DNA of 64,000 nucleotides from Climacium dendroides (lineage: Eukaryota; Streptophyta; Bryopsida; Hypnales; Climaciaceae), in the NCBI GenBank assembly GCA_950106755.1, contig OX467089.1, forward strand, positions 25,525,345-25,589,344, written 5' to 3'. The notes beneath the pieces were generated by a model. That model was not told where the DNA came from and did not search any database. It worked only from the letters and a program-made list of their open reading frames with translations. Below, piece by piece: positions 33,219 to 44,345 of this stretch. The first letter of the stretch is position 1. Each line of letters starts with the position of its first letter. A program made the position numbers and the translations under genes.

Positions 33219-35037
33219 CTATTCGTTGCCGTACTTCAAGTTGTTCACGTCGAACCCGGGCATGTCGAAAGACATCGAAAACTTCTCCACGTCCGCCTTC
33301 AACGCAACGATCTCCTCGTTATTCTCCACGCCCTTGTTGAACTCCTTCAAAAGCTTGCCGCGCTCCTTCTGCACCTTCAACGTGATGTTCACCGCACGCT
33401 CCAGAAAGTCAGCGATCGTCTCGAAGTCCTTCTCCTTCAGGCCGCGAGAAGTCATGGCAGGCGCTCCTGAAACAACCACACGACAGCTCACATCAGAAAA
33501 AAATGCACAACAGTCACATACAACTCTACCATCACATCCACTTCACAGGCACAAATACAATCAGTGCAAAACGAAACGAAACGGTTCACCTCGACCTCCA
33601 ACAAAAATCAGCACAACACAAATCCGCTTACCGATTCGGACGCCGCCAGGGGCCAACGCACTGCTGTCGCCGAACACGGCGTTCTTGTTCAACGTGATGT
33701 GCGCAAGCTCACAAACCTTCTCCACCTTGTTCCCTGCAGTCCACACAACCGACAAACAAAAACAAGTCAGACAACATCACAATGTCCGGAATTGTCAAAG
33801 TGCAAATCATCCAATACCAATACATGAAGGGCCACATAAATGAAGGCACGCGAAAAACATTCAGTCTCGAAACAAAAACGACACGCAGGGGGGACATCAC
33901 GAAATGGGGTGGAAAAACGCTGCCATTTCATCACAAAAACTCACCGGTGAGCCCCAGCGGCCTCAGGTCCCACAGCACCAGGTGGTTCTCGGTGCCGTCC
34001 GTCACCATCTTGTAGCCCTTCTTCATCAGCGCCGCGCCGATGGCCTTCGCGTTCGCCTTCACCTGCTTCGCGTACGCCTTGAACAAAGGCGTGTCCACCT
34101 GCTTCAGCGCCACAGCCAAAGCCGCGATCTGGTGGTTGTGCGGACCGCCCTGCAAAGAAGGGAACACAGAGAAGTTGATCTTGTCCTCGAAGTCATAAAC
34201 TTCGCCCTCCTTCTGGCCCTTCTTCGTCACAGGCTTCGGACCCTTGCGGTAGAAAATCATGCCCGCGCGCGGACCGCGCAGGCTCTTGTGCGTCGTCGTC
34301 GTCACCACGTCGCAAAACTCGAACGGCTGGTTCACCTCCTGCGCGGCCACCAGGCCGCTGAAGTGCGCCATGTCGCACATCAGCAGCGCGCCCACCTTGT
34401 CCGCGATCACGCGCAGACGCTTGTAGTCCCAGTCGCGCGGGTACGCGCTGCCGCCCGAGATGATCATCTTCGGACGGAAGTCCAGCGCCTTCTCCTCCAG
34501 CTTCTCGTAGTCGATGAAACCCGTGTCGTAGTTCACCTTGTACGGAAGGCTCTCGAAGAAGATGGACGTCGCAGAGATCTTCTTCCCGTTCGACGTGTAG
34601 TACCCGTGCGTCAGGTGACCGCCCGACGGAAGGTCCAAGCCCATGATGCGGTCGTGCGGGTTCAAAAGAGCCGTGTACACGGCGAAGTTCGCGGGAGAAC
34701 CCGAGTAAGGCTGCACGTTCACGCCCCAACTCGAAGGCTCCAGGTGGAACGCCTTCAGAGCGCGCGCCTTGCACAGGTTCTCGATCTGGTCGATGAACTC
34801 GTTGCCGCCGTAGTAGCGCGCGCCGGGCAGGCCCTCCGAGTACTTGTTGGTCAGCGCCGAACCCAACGCCTCGATCACCGCCTGCGAAGTGAAGTTCTCG
34901 GAGGCGATCAGCTCGATGCCGCGGCACTGGCGCACCTTCTCGTGCTCGATCAGGTTGAAGATCTCCTCGTCGGCCGACGCCAGAGGCTGGTTGCCCCACT
35001 CGGCCACGCTGTACTCCACTGCGCCCGCGGAACCCAT
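33219..35037 (-). CDS. SHMT: Serine hydroxymethyltransferase, cytosolic type, 3 coding exons
   Basis: The exons are 33945-35037, 33632-33733 and 33219-33466, with phases agreeing, giving 480 aa. The enzyme interconverts serine plus tetrahydrofolate with glycine plus 5,10-methylene-THF, using PLP. Family landmarks in order: [113 protein letters not shown] (Schiff-base Lys 251), [58 protein letters not shown] and a DMPGF C-terminus. The start is the ATG after GCCGCC. Length and lack of a targeting peptide fit the plant cytosolic isoform; 9 extra in-frame codons upstream were not used. The coding exons are strikingly GC-rich against AT-rich surroundings. Confidence 0.95.
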
Positions 35038-35066
35038 GATGGCGGCAACAAAGGTCTTCTTCACTC

Positions 35067-36057
35067 CTGCTCAAGAAGGTCTGCTGCACATGCAGTAGTG
35101 GGCCACAAATCAGAACGATGAGCATTCAAGCAGAGGACCTTGCAATCCGCAATGGCAGCATCTTCACGACACGGAGGAGCACCTCTATCCACAGAACGTT
35201 GTGAGGCATCAATACTATGCTTGAAGTTAGTAAGGAAACTGCAGAAAACATGCATGGATCATAGTTCGGAACTCCAGAGCAGTGTTGTAGCATTGAAGTA
35301 GACAACCTCAAGCAACAACACGAAATAGACCAAAAAATGACATTCAAGTCGTTTCACAGGTTCAGCTCGCGCACTGCGTTAAGATCTTACAAACCAATCC
35401 AAATTCGCTAAATTTCACTCCTCCATTTGCAGCGGACCGAAAACTCTGTAAAGAAGATGCCGATCTTGACCTTCTAGGCTGCGGATCCAATAGAATGCCG
35501 TGCATGGACAAAAATGCTACCCAGACGGTGAATGTGAGGAAGTTCGAGCAGCTTGCTGCTTGCTCGACCGACGAAAGTCTCCGCTAGTGCAAGATCTCCA
35601 CAACTAGACCTAGTCTGCAAAACCCTGGATAGTCTGGAATCCCAAGACTGGATGACTCCCAACCCTTATCATGATCCCCAATGCCGCGCCCCCGCACTCT
35701 TGTTCTTACTCTCCAGATCGGCTGTACGACATTTACGCTAAAACCTGACACCTCGCGTAGCCCCTAAAACCCAAGCACGAAGCGCCCATTTCGGTTCAAA
35801 CCCTGAGAGACGGAGACCCTGCCCCCTCCCCCCTCCTCTCCGCAAACACCCCGCAACAGAACAAGAAAACGGACAATGGAGAAAAAACGCAAGAGAGAGA
35901 AACCTCCTCACCCGCAAGCCCACTCGCCTTGAAAACGCAACTTCGAACCCAGACGAAATACACTACAACGAGGCTAGATCGTGGTGGAGGAAGAACCCAA
36001 CAACCAATCTGAAAATGAAAAATGGGTGCAATGACGCATTGCGCAAGAAGAACTCAC
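35067..36057 (-). other. Probable intron in the SHMT 5' leader
   Basis: On the minus strand a donor TTCG|GTGAGT (exon end 36058) and an acceptor GAGCAG|GAGTGA (exon start 35066) bracket about 990 bp just upstream of the ATG. Leader introns are common in highly expressed plant housekeeping genes. No transcript evidence is available. Confidence 0.5.
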
Positions 36058-36210
36058 CGAAAGTGCGAATGCGGGATCACGGCGTCGAGAACGAGAGCTG
36101 GATCTGGCGAGCAAGGAACCTCCACAGCAGCTCAGCCAAGGCAAGCAAGTAATGAGGAAGTACTGGGGCAGAGACAACAAGATGCAGAGGATGGCGGTCC
36201 ATTATAAAAA
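36058..36210 (-). promoter_or_regulatory. Probable SHMT leader exon and core promoter
   Basis: A TATA-like TTTTTATAATGG lies on the minus strand at about 36,192-36,204, and sequence about 30 bp downstream (near 36,165) would be the start region. The exon would run to the donor at 36058. This is inferred from position and motif only. Confidence 0.4.
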
Positions 36211-36519
36211 TGTTCTGTAGAGGCTGGCTTTGAGCTTTTGATCCGACGGTGGAGGAGGGCCAGATCTATTTCTGCTGAGGGATAATTCAGGTTGTGTTGG
36301 ATTTGGAGTGGACCCGCCATCTCCCTCAACTTGCAATTGCGCATTATTTTGAACCGACCAGTGTTTTTTTTGCAAGATTTTTTTTTTTTTTTTCCAATTG
36401 GCTACACCCAAAAGTTGTTGGCTATTTTTTGTAAGGGGAATCTTCATTTTGGGGAGTCAAAATAGCCAAATTACTATTGTATTTTGAGACCAATAGCCAA
36501 ATTTTACCTAGGTATCATC
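36211..36519. other. SHMT upstream region with a T-run
   Basis: Contains a run of about 18 T at 36,377-36,394 and no gene. CAATAGCCAAATT-like text from 36,470 introduces the satellite to the right. Confidence 0.4.
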
Positions 36520-36735
36520 TAATTTTCATATAGATATCACCCAAGTATCACCCAAGTATTACCCAAGTATCATCCAAGTATCACCCAACTATCACCCAAG
36601 TATTAACCAAGTATCACCCCAAGTATCACCCAAATATCATCCAAGTATCACCAAAGTATCACCCAAGTATCATCCAAGTATCACCCAAGTATTATCCAAG
36701 TATCACCCAAGTATTATCCAAGTATCACATGAGTA
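36520..36735. repeat. Minisatellite of ~11 bp AAGTATCACCC units
   Basis: About twenty imperfect head-to-tail copies of AAGTATCACCC (variants AAGTATTACCC, AAGTATCATCC). A short degenerate relative occurs at 37,925-37,955 (ATCACCAAGTATTACC). Confidence 0.95.
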
Positions 36736-38569
36736 TTGAAGAGCCAATTGGCTCCTTCTCCAAAATGTAAAAACAACAACATTGGAACCGCCTTCGTCAT
36801 TTGTCTCTGAGGGAAAATGCTAGAAGAATTTATGTTTGCAATCGGAGGCCCCAAATTAGCTAGGTGAAGTGTAGAAGATAAATTAATCAAGCACAAAATA
36901 CAGGGACTCTTATTTTACATGCACACGTGGAATTACTTCAAGGGACAAGTGAGAATTGTGGTTCACCCCAGTCATTAATTTCCATGAGGGGCTTTTGAAT
37001 TTAGGTTACCATGGTAAGATTAAATAGGGATGGTGATTTTTTAAGCCCCTAAATGTCTAAGGTACCAAATTCTAGTGTCAACAATATTTTGAAGTTAAAT
37101 AAAATCTAACTAATCTACTATATTTGGTAATTTATATTTCCCCTATTTATGAAAAAGAGACATGTTTTCTTTGTGTTTTACAAAGGAAACACACGTCTTT
37201 TTTAGAAATAGAGGTAGTATTTTTGAAAAAAATCTTGTTGAAGTCTACTTTTAGCATCAAAAATCCAATTTTGAAAATGAATGATTATGATTTTTCTATT
37301 CAAAATTTTGAGCAAGGAGGGCCATTGCATATTTTGATTTTCTAGTGCTAAGGATTTTTAGAAATGAGCTTCAAATACATTAGATCTTAGAAAAAATCAC
37401 ATTAGAAATTCATTTAAAAAAATTGTAGAGTAGATTTTGAGAAATTGTAACTTGATTTGGGTTTGTGCACTTGTGCATATTATACCCTTAAACTTATTTT
37501 TTGGGGTAACCAATTTTTAAGATTTGAAATGTGAAAATGGATTGAAAGACTTCAAATCACTCTCACAGTTTAATATGCTCATCATCAAACATTATAATCT
37601 TTCAATCTATAAGTGATATTGTTGTGTTTTCTTTTTCTTTGTGATTTGTACTATGTCTAGTTTGAATTTGTATGGTTACAATTCAAATAAAATTGATAAA
37701 AACATCACAATGTTGGCATTTTGTTTAATTTTGAGCAAATTCCAAGAAGCTCAAAAAAGGCCTTGGGCATTTAGAGATTAAGTATAATTTTTGACCATTT
37801 GATTATTGCACAAAGAATTTTGCTATTTTTTGTAAAGGACATTTTAATTTTTTGGTATCAAAACAAATAGTTTATTATTATATTTTAGTCCCAATAATCA
37901 AAATTTACCTCTATTTTCGATGTGGATATCACCAAGTATTACCTAAGTATTATATGAATATGGAAGAAATATCTGGCTATTTTTCCAAAATGATCAAAAA
38001 GATATTGGACGGGAGCATTTGTTTGTGCCATGTGATTACTATATACGAGGGGCAAATTTAGTAATACAATGCCAAAATACTTCATTTTTCAATATTAAAT
38101 GGTTTTGGCGAGTTGAATATAACATTTTAGAATTGGGGAACTCTTGGCTATTAAATTTTTTATTTTTTTTATCTACTACAATCCTTCTTCTTGAGGTTTC
38201 CACATTTTTCTTATTTTTATTGCTTTGTCATTTCTTAATTCCTAAAGTTCTTTCATATTTAGAGGCCCCAAACTACTTCGAAATACTAGTCTTCGTTTGT
38301 GTTTATTTTTTAACAAATCCAAATCTTTTAATCAACTTGTTCAAATACACCTTCCTAAAATTTCAAAATAAAAAACCTACCAATTGCAAGATTTTGTTTG
38401 GATTTCAAAAAGATGTATTTTCAACTCTTCTCAAATGGTTAAATTTCATCTTTCAAACATTTTACCCAAAAATGTTAGATCTTACAACTTTCGACTATGC
38501 ATAATATCTTAAAGAAACAATTTGAAAATGTATATAAAAAACTTCAACAAAAATATTTCATATTCATGC
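36736..38569. other. AT-rich intergenic DNA, no gene seen
   Basis: Two TTAACCCxTAAA-type ends occur (about 37,041-37,058 and 37,765-37,781). The open frames, including a 161-residue one at 38,019-38,504, are AT-driven and lack recognisable motifs. Confidence 0.5.
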
Positions 38570-39112
38570 TTGAAAAAAATAGTAAGTAGAAAGAAATAGA
38601 AAATGATTTAAAATAATAAACTAATATAGAATTTAGTTATAGAATTGAAAAATGCCACTCCCAATGGTTCTAATGTTGTAATGAATAATTTACATGCTAT
38701 GATATTATTTTTTTCCAAAAATATTGAAAATTGAATTAATTATAGGACTTCAAAGTTTATTTTAGATTAGAGATTTCATAATGTTCACAAATTAAAACTC
38801 CTCATAAATTTCACCTCATTAATTAAAATGGAATAATTGGAAGCTTTCTAAGTTTACATAAATCTAGAAAATCAATTTCAAATAATTTTTTCTTAAAAAA
38901 GCAATTTTTTTAGTTGATTGCTTGAATTCCAAAAGAAACTACATATCATGTAGTAACTTCTTAACCATGTAGTTTAAAAGTTATGAAAGTAGTTGTACCT
39001 TGAAACCACATATCATGTGAAAAATTCAATGAAAAAAATAAATTTTTTACTTATAAATGGATGCCTAAAAACACTTTGTTGTCAAAAAAGCTACTTGGTC
39101 TTTTAGAGGTAG
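38570..39112 (+). repeat. Dispersed repeat family A, copy at 38.6 kb
   Basis: Collinear with 31,420-32,157 for over 500 bp with point differences and small gaps. It ends TTGGTCTTTTAGAGGTAGA, a diverged form of the GGTCCTTTAGGGGTTAA terminus. Confidence 0.8.
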
Positions 39113-42100
39113 ATTGATTGGCTTTTGATTGTTTTAGATGTTTTTTCAAATTGATGAAAATCATGAAATAAATGTTTTAGAGTTTTGTGCTTAGAAATGT
39201 TATTCTTTGAAATTTCACCAAAATTTTAAAATATTTTTAGAATTAAACAATATGTATGAAATTTTTTTGCACCTTTTTAAACATTTCACTTATGATATTT
39301 TAAAACTTTAGATATTTAAAAAATATTTAATTTATGGCTGAATTTGACCTTCACGTAGGGTATTTGTCAAGGTACTTCACTAGCAATTGCATTAGAAAGA
39401 AAATGAGACATACTATAGGGTACATTTTAAATATTGGATTTAATGATTTAAAAAAATATTCAAATTACTATAGCATCAATTCTTTAAAGTATACTATATT
39501 GCAACTACTACTATACAATATGTGGTAATGATTTGTGATACATGATTTGTAAATCTACCAAAGGATAGTCTAAACAGGAAGGATAAGAACTTGAGAAACT
39601 TCTACTTTCCATATGCAAATAGACAAATTAATGAACTATGTCTCCTTTAGATTGTTATATGTATTCATTCCAACTTAGATCTATAGCGGGTGGTTTCAAA
39701 GACACATTGCTTAAGTCAAGCTTACAATAGCAATATAATATTATTCATGGGCTTTTAAGCATTTGTAGTTTTTTCTCCTAATTGTGCATATATAATTTAT
39801 TTGTATGAATTGTTTGATATACAATGTCTATGTATGTACTATTTGTGTAGGTTGTGTTTAACAATAGCTAGAGTGTATTTGTTGTACTAATCAATCCTAA
39901 ACCACGTATAAAATTTTGAATTACAATAGGAACATGTTTAAATGCCTCAAATTTCAGTTTTAATTACCATAGGGTGTAGAAAAATGGGCGAAAAGTAGAA
40001 GTAGAAAAAAATAGGTGTATCTATTATAAAACAATACGGAGTAGCTAAATAGCCCTCCAAATAAAAAATTTGACACATGTATATATGGATTACAAGGTAT
40101 AGTAAAGTATCTAGGGGATATTTGCATTACTTCATGGCCACTATGTTTCAATAGAGTACATTCTTAGGAAGGTCAAAATGTATACGACTGATATATAGTG
40201 GCACAAATAGGGTGGATTTTGAATTCAGGCATAAATAGGGTCTCCTACCTTATGTGACAAAGTATGGTAATTAAAATACATTAAATCATTTGAGGTACAT
40301 GTATTTGTTTAATTTGGTGTCACAAAATTGTTCAAATAGGTCTAGAATAGCACAAGGCCTTCATTGTTAAAATGATTTGGGTATAATAATTCTTCATATA
40401 CTTGACCTCCTTAAATAATCCTAAATCTATCCTCAAATTTCCTTTTCCCAAATCCCTATCCTATAATTTCCATGGTAATCTAAAAACTACCATAATAAAC
40501 TTCTACCTACCATAAATAATGGGCAACCACTTCAAATGTCTTGAAACTGTGCCACAATGTAGATTAGTTTGTTAGGTATTTACATATTAATTTTCACCTA
40601 TATCTAAAATATTGTCCAACTTTGGTGAACGTTTTCCCATTACCACTTTGTAACCTTTCCCATAATAACTTAGAGATAGCAATAGCAAGCTTTGACCTAG
40701 CATAAATGATTTACAATCTTTGAAAATGCTTTGAGACTTTGTCAAAGTGTAGATAATCTTGTCCAGTACTTATATATCAATGTTCATTCCAATTGAAGAT
40801 ATTATCTAACTTTGGTAGATATTTTCCTACTACTAACTTCTGCCCCTACGCAACCTCCACATCTTTGTGCATAACTTATAGGTTTCATTTCCATTGCATC
40901 CGAGTTTTTGATATGAGATAGTAGATAGATTAAGAAAAATACCTTTACAATTTCATATCCATATCACAAAAATTCAATAAGATTGAAACTCTCTAATAAT
41001 CTATTTTTTATTGTCTTGGAATCCAAATACCTTCACTTTGAAGCCTTACATCTCTTTTTCCATAATAGATTTAGATTTAGTATCATAATAGATCAATTAT
41101 TCAAAAACTCAAAACCAAAGTTTTGTTTTGACCTAACACTTTATCAAAACTCGGAAATCCTCATATCAATGCTTCCTTCAATAGTAAATTATCAACAGAC
41201 ATGCAAATTAACATCCAGATATATTCTACACTTCAAACCTAGTAAGAACCAAGAGAGAGGCAGGGGACCAACCCTTGCCTCTAAGTAAGAAACTACAACC
41301 TTAAGAGACTAGCCACTAGCTACCCCTACCCTTATCCTCCAATACTAATATCAATGGCTAACAAACCAATTATCAATCCAGTTGGATAATTCTATTTTGA
41401 TCAAAAATTAACTACAATATTTTTTTTGACTCTTTGAAGATGGATTTAAGTGTATGTATTTAGTTTTCACCTAATTTAACTATGAGGTTAACTCTTGAAG
41501 AAAAATTTGATTCCTCTTCCTTCAAATCCTTTATGGAGGTGATGGATGAATAAAGCATATGTTTTAATATTTTTAGACAATTGAAATTAAACATTTAATT
41601 TTTTTAATTATAAAATTTAAGTATATATTAATTTTCTATATAAAATTTGGTTGTATTAGTTTTGGATACAATGCAATTTGTACCAAAATTGTAAAGGAAG
41701 AATTTTATACAAAATGGTGAAATTTGAGCATATCTTAACCAAATATATACAATGTATACTTAAATTTTATAATTTAAAAAATTAAATCCGTAAAAAATTA
41801 GAGAGCCAAGGAAATTCTCAAAATGTATATGTAACTTTTCATAATCTACTCTATAATTTTTTAAATGAATTTCTAATGTGATTTACCCCCAATAGCCTCT
41901 AATACTAAAAAAAATCAAGAGCCTTAGACATAACATGTGTGACTATATTCATCTCCAAGAGCCTCTAATACCAAAAAAACTATGATTTCCAATGGACATC
42001 CTTATACAAAAACTTCAATAGAAAAATCATATACAATTTTTTTCAATTAGCTTTTGATTCTTACAATAAATTTTAAAGGGTATTCAACTCAAATAGAAAT

Positions 42101-42445
42101 ACTTTCAATAGTGCTTTGGTAAGATTATATTTAACCTCAAAGTTTAGTTGACACCCAAATATGGTGCTTTGGGCATTTAGGGATTAATCAAACATACCTT
42201 CTCATCTATTTCACAATCATCGATCTTTTCTAACTTTTCAGTATTCCTCTCCAAACTCCTCAATCTCTTTCTTGCACTTCTTCGTCTTTTTTTCTACACA
42301 ATTTGTTAAGACTAAGACTTCTTTGCCCAAATATTGAACTCTTATTTACAATTTAAATCAATTAGCTTGAATTCATATCTAACACTCGTATAAACTCTAC
42401 AAAGTGGTAAAAAATGCTCTTGTATATACTAAATATATAGTAGAA
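39113..42445. other. AT-rich intergenic DNA, no gene seen
   Basis: No supported gene. Around 40,550-40,860 two segments share TTGTCCAACTTTGGTG and GATATTATCTAACTTTGGTAG style text, an old internal duplication. A GGGCATTTAGGGATTAA end lies at 42,171-42,187. Confidence 0.45.
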
Positions 42446-43315
42446 ACTAGCATTTGGTGCTTGCTATGCTACGCATTCACCATTAGAATTTCATTAGAAT
42501 TTTTTATGTATCAGATAGAATGCAAAGCAAGAATTTCAATAAATATTTAGATATAAATTACTAAAATCTTCATATAATTTTTTTATAAATAAGCATATAT
42601 TGAAATAAACAATAAAAATTTAATGAATGATGAATGAAATACATGCAATGATGCATAAATACGATAAAAGATACACATACATTAGAATGCATTAGAAATT
42701 TGACTTAGTTGTTACAAACAATGGCAATCCAAATAGAAGAATTTAAAGGAAAAACTTGTAAATTTCAAAAGCTTCGTGAACAATTTAATTGTTGTGAAAT
42801 CCAAAATCAGTTCAATCTAATAAATTTCTCAAATCATTTGGTAGTAGCAATAAAAAATTGAAATCGGAAGCTCAAAGCTCACAAAAGCACAAAATCAAAG
42901 AAATGCAAAAGAAATATAAAGCCAAGAAAAGCAATGGAATTGCTACCTTTATAATATCACCATATTGATTCTCTTTAATATCACCTCAATTGCAACGACT
43001 ATAGTATTTCTATAATATCATCCTTTGTAAAAAGTGATATTACAAAGATGATTGTGAACTGCTACTCTATTTCAGTAATATCACATTGTGTGAAAATATG
43101 ATTTCTATGTATGCATGATTAGAAATGTTTTTATAAAATAATTAAAATATTTATTTTAAAGACTTATTGAAATCATTATCATGCATTCTATTCAAATATA
43201 TCAAATTTTTACTAATATGTGATACATTGAATGCATTGCATAGCAAGTACAAGCCCCTAGTATTAATGGTAGCATTTGTGATATTATAGAGGGGCTTATG
43301 ATTTTAGTAGTATGA
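42446..43315 (+). repeat. Dispersed repeat family C, copy 1 (TIR-like ends)
   Basis: Ends carry inverted GCTTGCTATGCTACGCATTC (about 42,460-42,480) and GAATGCATTGCATAGCAAG (about 43,229-43,247). The interior has several ATAATATCAC/GTGATATTA motifs. The whole matches the reverse complement of 55,332-56,272. It is non-coding. Confidence 0.75.
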
Positions 43316-43817
43316 AGTATGAAAGTACTTTTGTTGATGTGATTCATCTTACACATAAAAAAAATACTTTGTAATAATATGTTCATCTATATAAAGTTGT
43401 GAGCTTTCTTATATGTAGTAAAAAAGTGCTAATGTAATTAAAAAAATCTCTTATCTATAGGTTATAAGGTACTCTAATGATTTAAATATCTTCTATAAAT
43501 AGGACCTCAATCTTTTTTTAAAGATTTTCTAATGCACATATTTTTAGTATTTTGATGCTTAAAAGCTGTTTCATGCACAAGTTTAAATATATGAACCTAT
43601 AATATAGACACCTATAATATAGGTGTAAAGTCTTCTAGGCTCATGTACTAATGCTCTCAAGCTTACATAATAGCAACCCTCTAGTTATAGTTGAATTAGA
43701 AAAAATATATATTATAGTTGAATTAGAAAAATTAATCCAAATAAAATATTTTTCTAGCTACTTGGGTTGAGATTGAAAACACATTTTAACTCATAATTTT
43801 TCAACTACTTATTTTGG
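43316..43817. other. AT-rich spacer before the mitochondrial insert
   Basis: Contains CACCTATAATATAGGTG near 43,610, related to text at 1,900-2,000. No gene seen. Confidence 0.5.
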
Positions 43818-43859
43818 CTCGAGAAAGGTAGGGCCCTTCCTACCTGTGAAATAGTAATT

Positions 43860-43921
43860 CTATCTATCTACCTCTCCAAAAACAATATCTTGAGTACCAA
43901 TTATGGTAACAACATCTGATA
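43860..43921 (-). pseudogene. nad7: 3' end of mitochondrial nad7
   Basis: Read on the minus strand this gives AMLSDVVTIIGTQDIVFGEVDR followed by TAG (given here as two parts: AMLSDVVTII and GTQDIVFGEVDR). It matches the C-terminus of subunit 7 of mitochondrial complex I in plants. Only about 20 codons are present. The upstream part of the gene is replaced by the maturase fragment. Confidence 0.75.
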
Positions 43922-44180
43922 GCATAGCTCAGGCATTCCTGAGGGAATGGTTAAAGTGCATGGGACTAGAATTGCACTCAGAGAAAATCCAGGTAGTCGA
44001 CACTGGATCCGGGTTCCAATTTCTAGGGTTTTCAATCAATCATATCTGGAAATGGGGCAAAGTTAGAACTTTAATAACTCCGTCTCGTGAGTCTCGCCGG
44101 AGATTTCTCGAAGATATGCGACGGGCCATTCAATTGTCAAAAGGAAAAGCAGCCTACCAACTTATCATGACCCTGCTTGT
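43922..44180 (+). pseudogene. Group II intron maturase fragment (mitochondrial origin)
   Basis: The frame reads FLREWLKCMGLELHSEK, VVDTGSGFQFLGFSI, then WGKVRTLITPSRESRRRFLEDM. This is the end of the reverse-transcriptase domain and start of the X (maturase) domain of plant mitochondrial intron-encoded proteins. The catalytic YADD block is absent, and the frame ends at the junction with atp6. The first nine codons of the open frame are antisense nad7, so the apparent ATG is not a genuine start. Confidence 0.75.
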
Positions 44181-44251
44181 AGTCCGCTAGAACAATTTGC
44201 AATTATTCCATTGATTCCTATTCATATAGGAAATTTCTATCTTTCATTTAC
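44181..44251 (+). pseudogene. atp6: First exon of mitochondrial atp6 (partial)
   Basis: The frame SPLEQFAIIPLIPIHIGNF YLSF plus two bases of the next codon matches the conserved N-terminus of plant mitochondrial ATP synthase subunit a. It stops exactly where GTGCGG begins at 44252, the consensus start of a group II intron. The start codon and one or two residues before SPLE are missing at the junction with the maturase piece. Confidence 0.75.
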
Positions 44252-44345
44252 GTGCGGAGCTCGCGCCCACTACTCGATGGTGTAAACACTTCGTCGGGGT
44301 AAACAAATGCTATGTTTGTCAACATGGTTTCTATTTTCTGAATAA
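44252..44345 (+). other. 5' end of a group II intron in atp6
   Basis: Begins GTGCGGAGCTCGCGCCC, matching the GTGYG start of group II introns, directly after the atp6 exon in phase 2. The right limit is set only by the fall in GC near 44,340. Confidence 0.55.

Larger units (their letters stand above)
43818..44345. other. Nuclear insert of mitochondrial DNA (NUMT), mosaic
   Basis: A GC-richer block holds three mitochondrial pieces side by side: the 3' end of nad7 (minus), part of a group II intron maturase (plus), and the first exon of atp6 running into a group II intron (plus). The outer limits are approximate. The pieces are too short to be functional. Confidence 0.75.

Noticed and set aside
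33904..35121. 405-residue Arg/Leu/His-rich plus-strand open frame
   Set aside because: It is exactly antisense to the GC-rich SHMT exon; the third-position GC of SHMT removes stops on the other strand. A second 310-residue minus frame is an out-of-frame reading of the same exon.
38019..38504. 161-residue Phe/Leu-rich frame
   Set aside because: Low-complexity AT-driven hydrophobic translation without recognisable motif or gene context.
43903..44190. Functional 95-aa reverse-transcriptase-like protein
   Set aside because: Its first codons are antisense nad7 and its end is atp6; the catalytic YADD block is missing, so it is a mitochondrial fragment.
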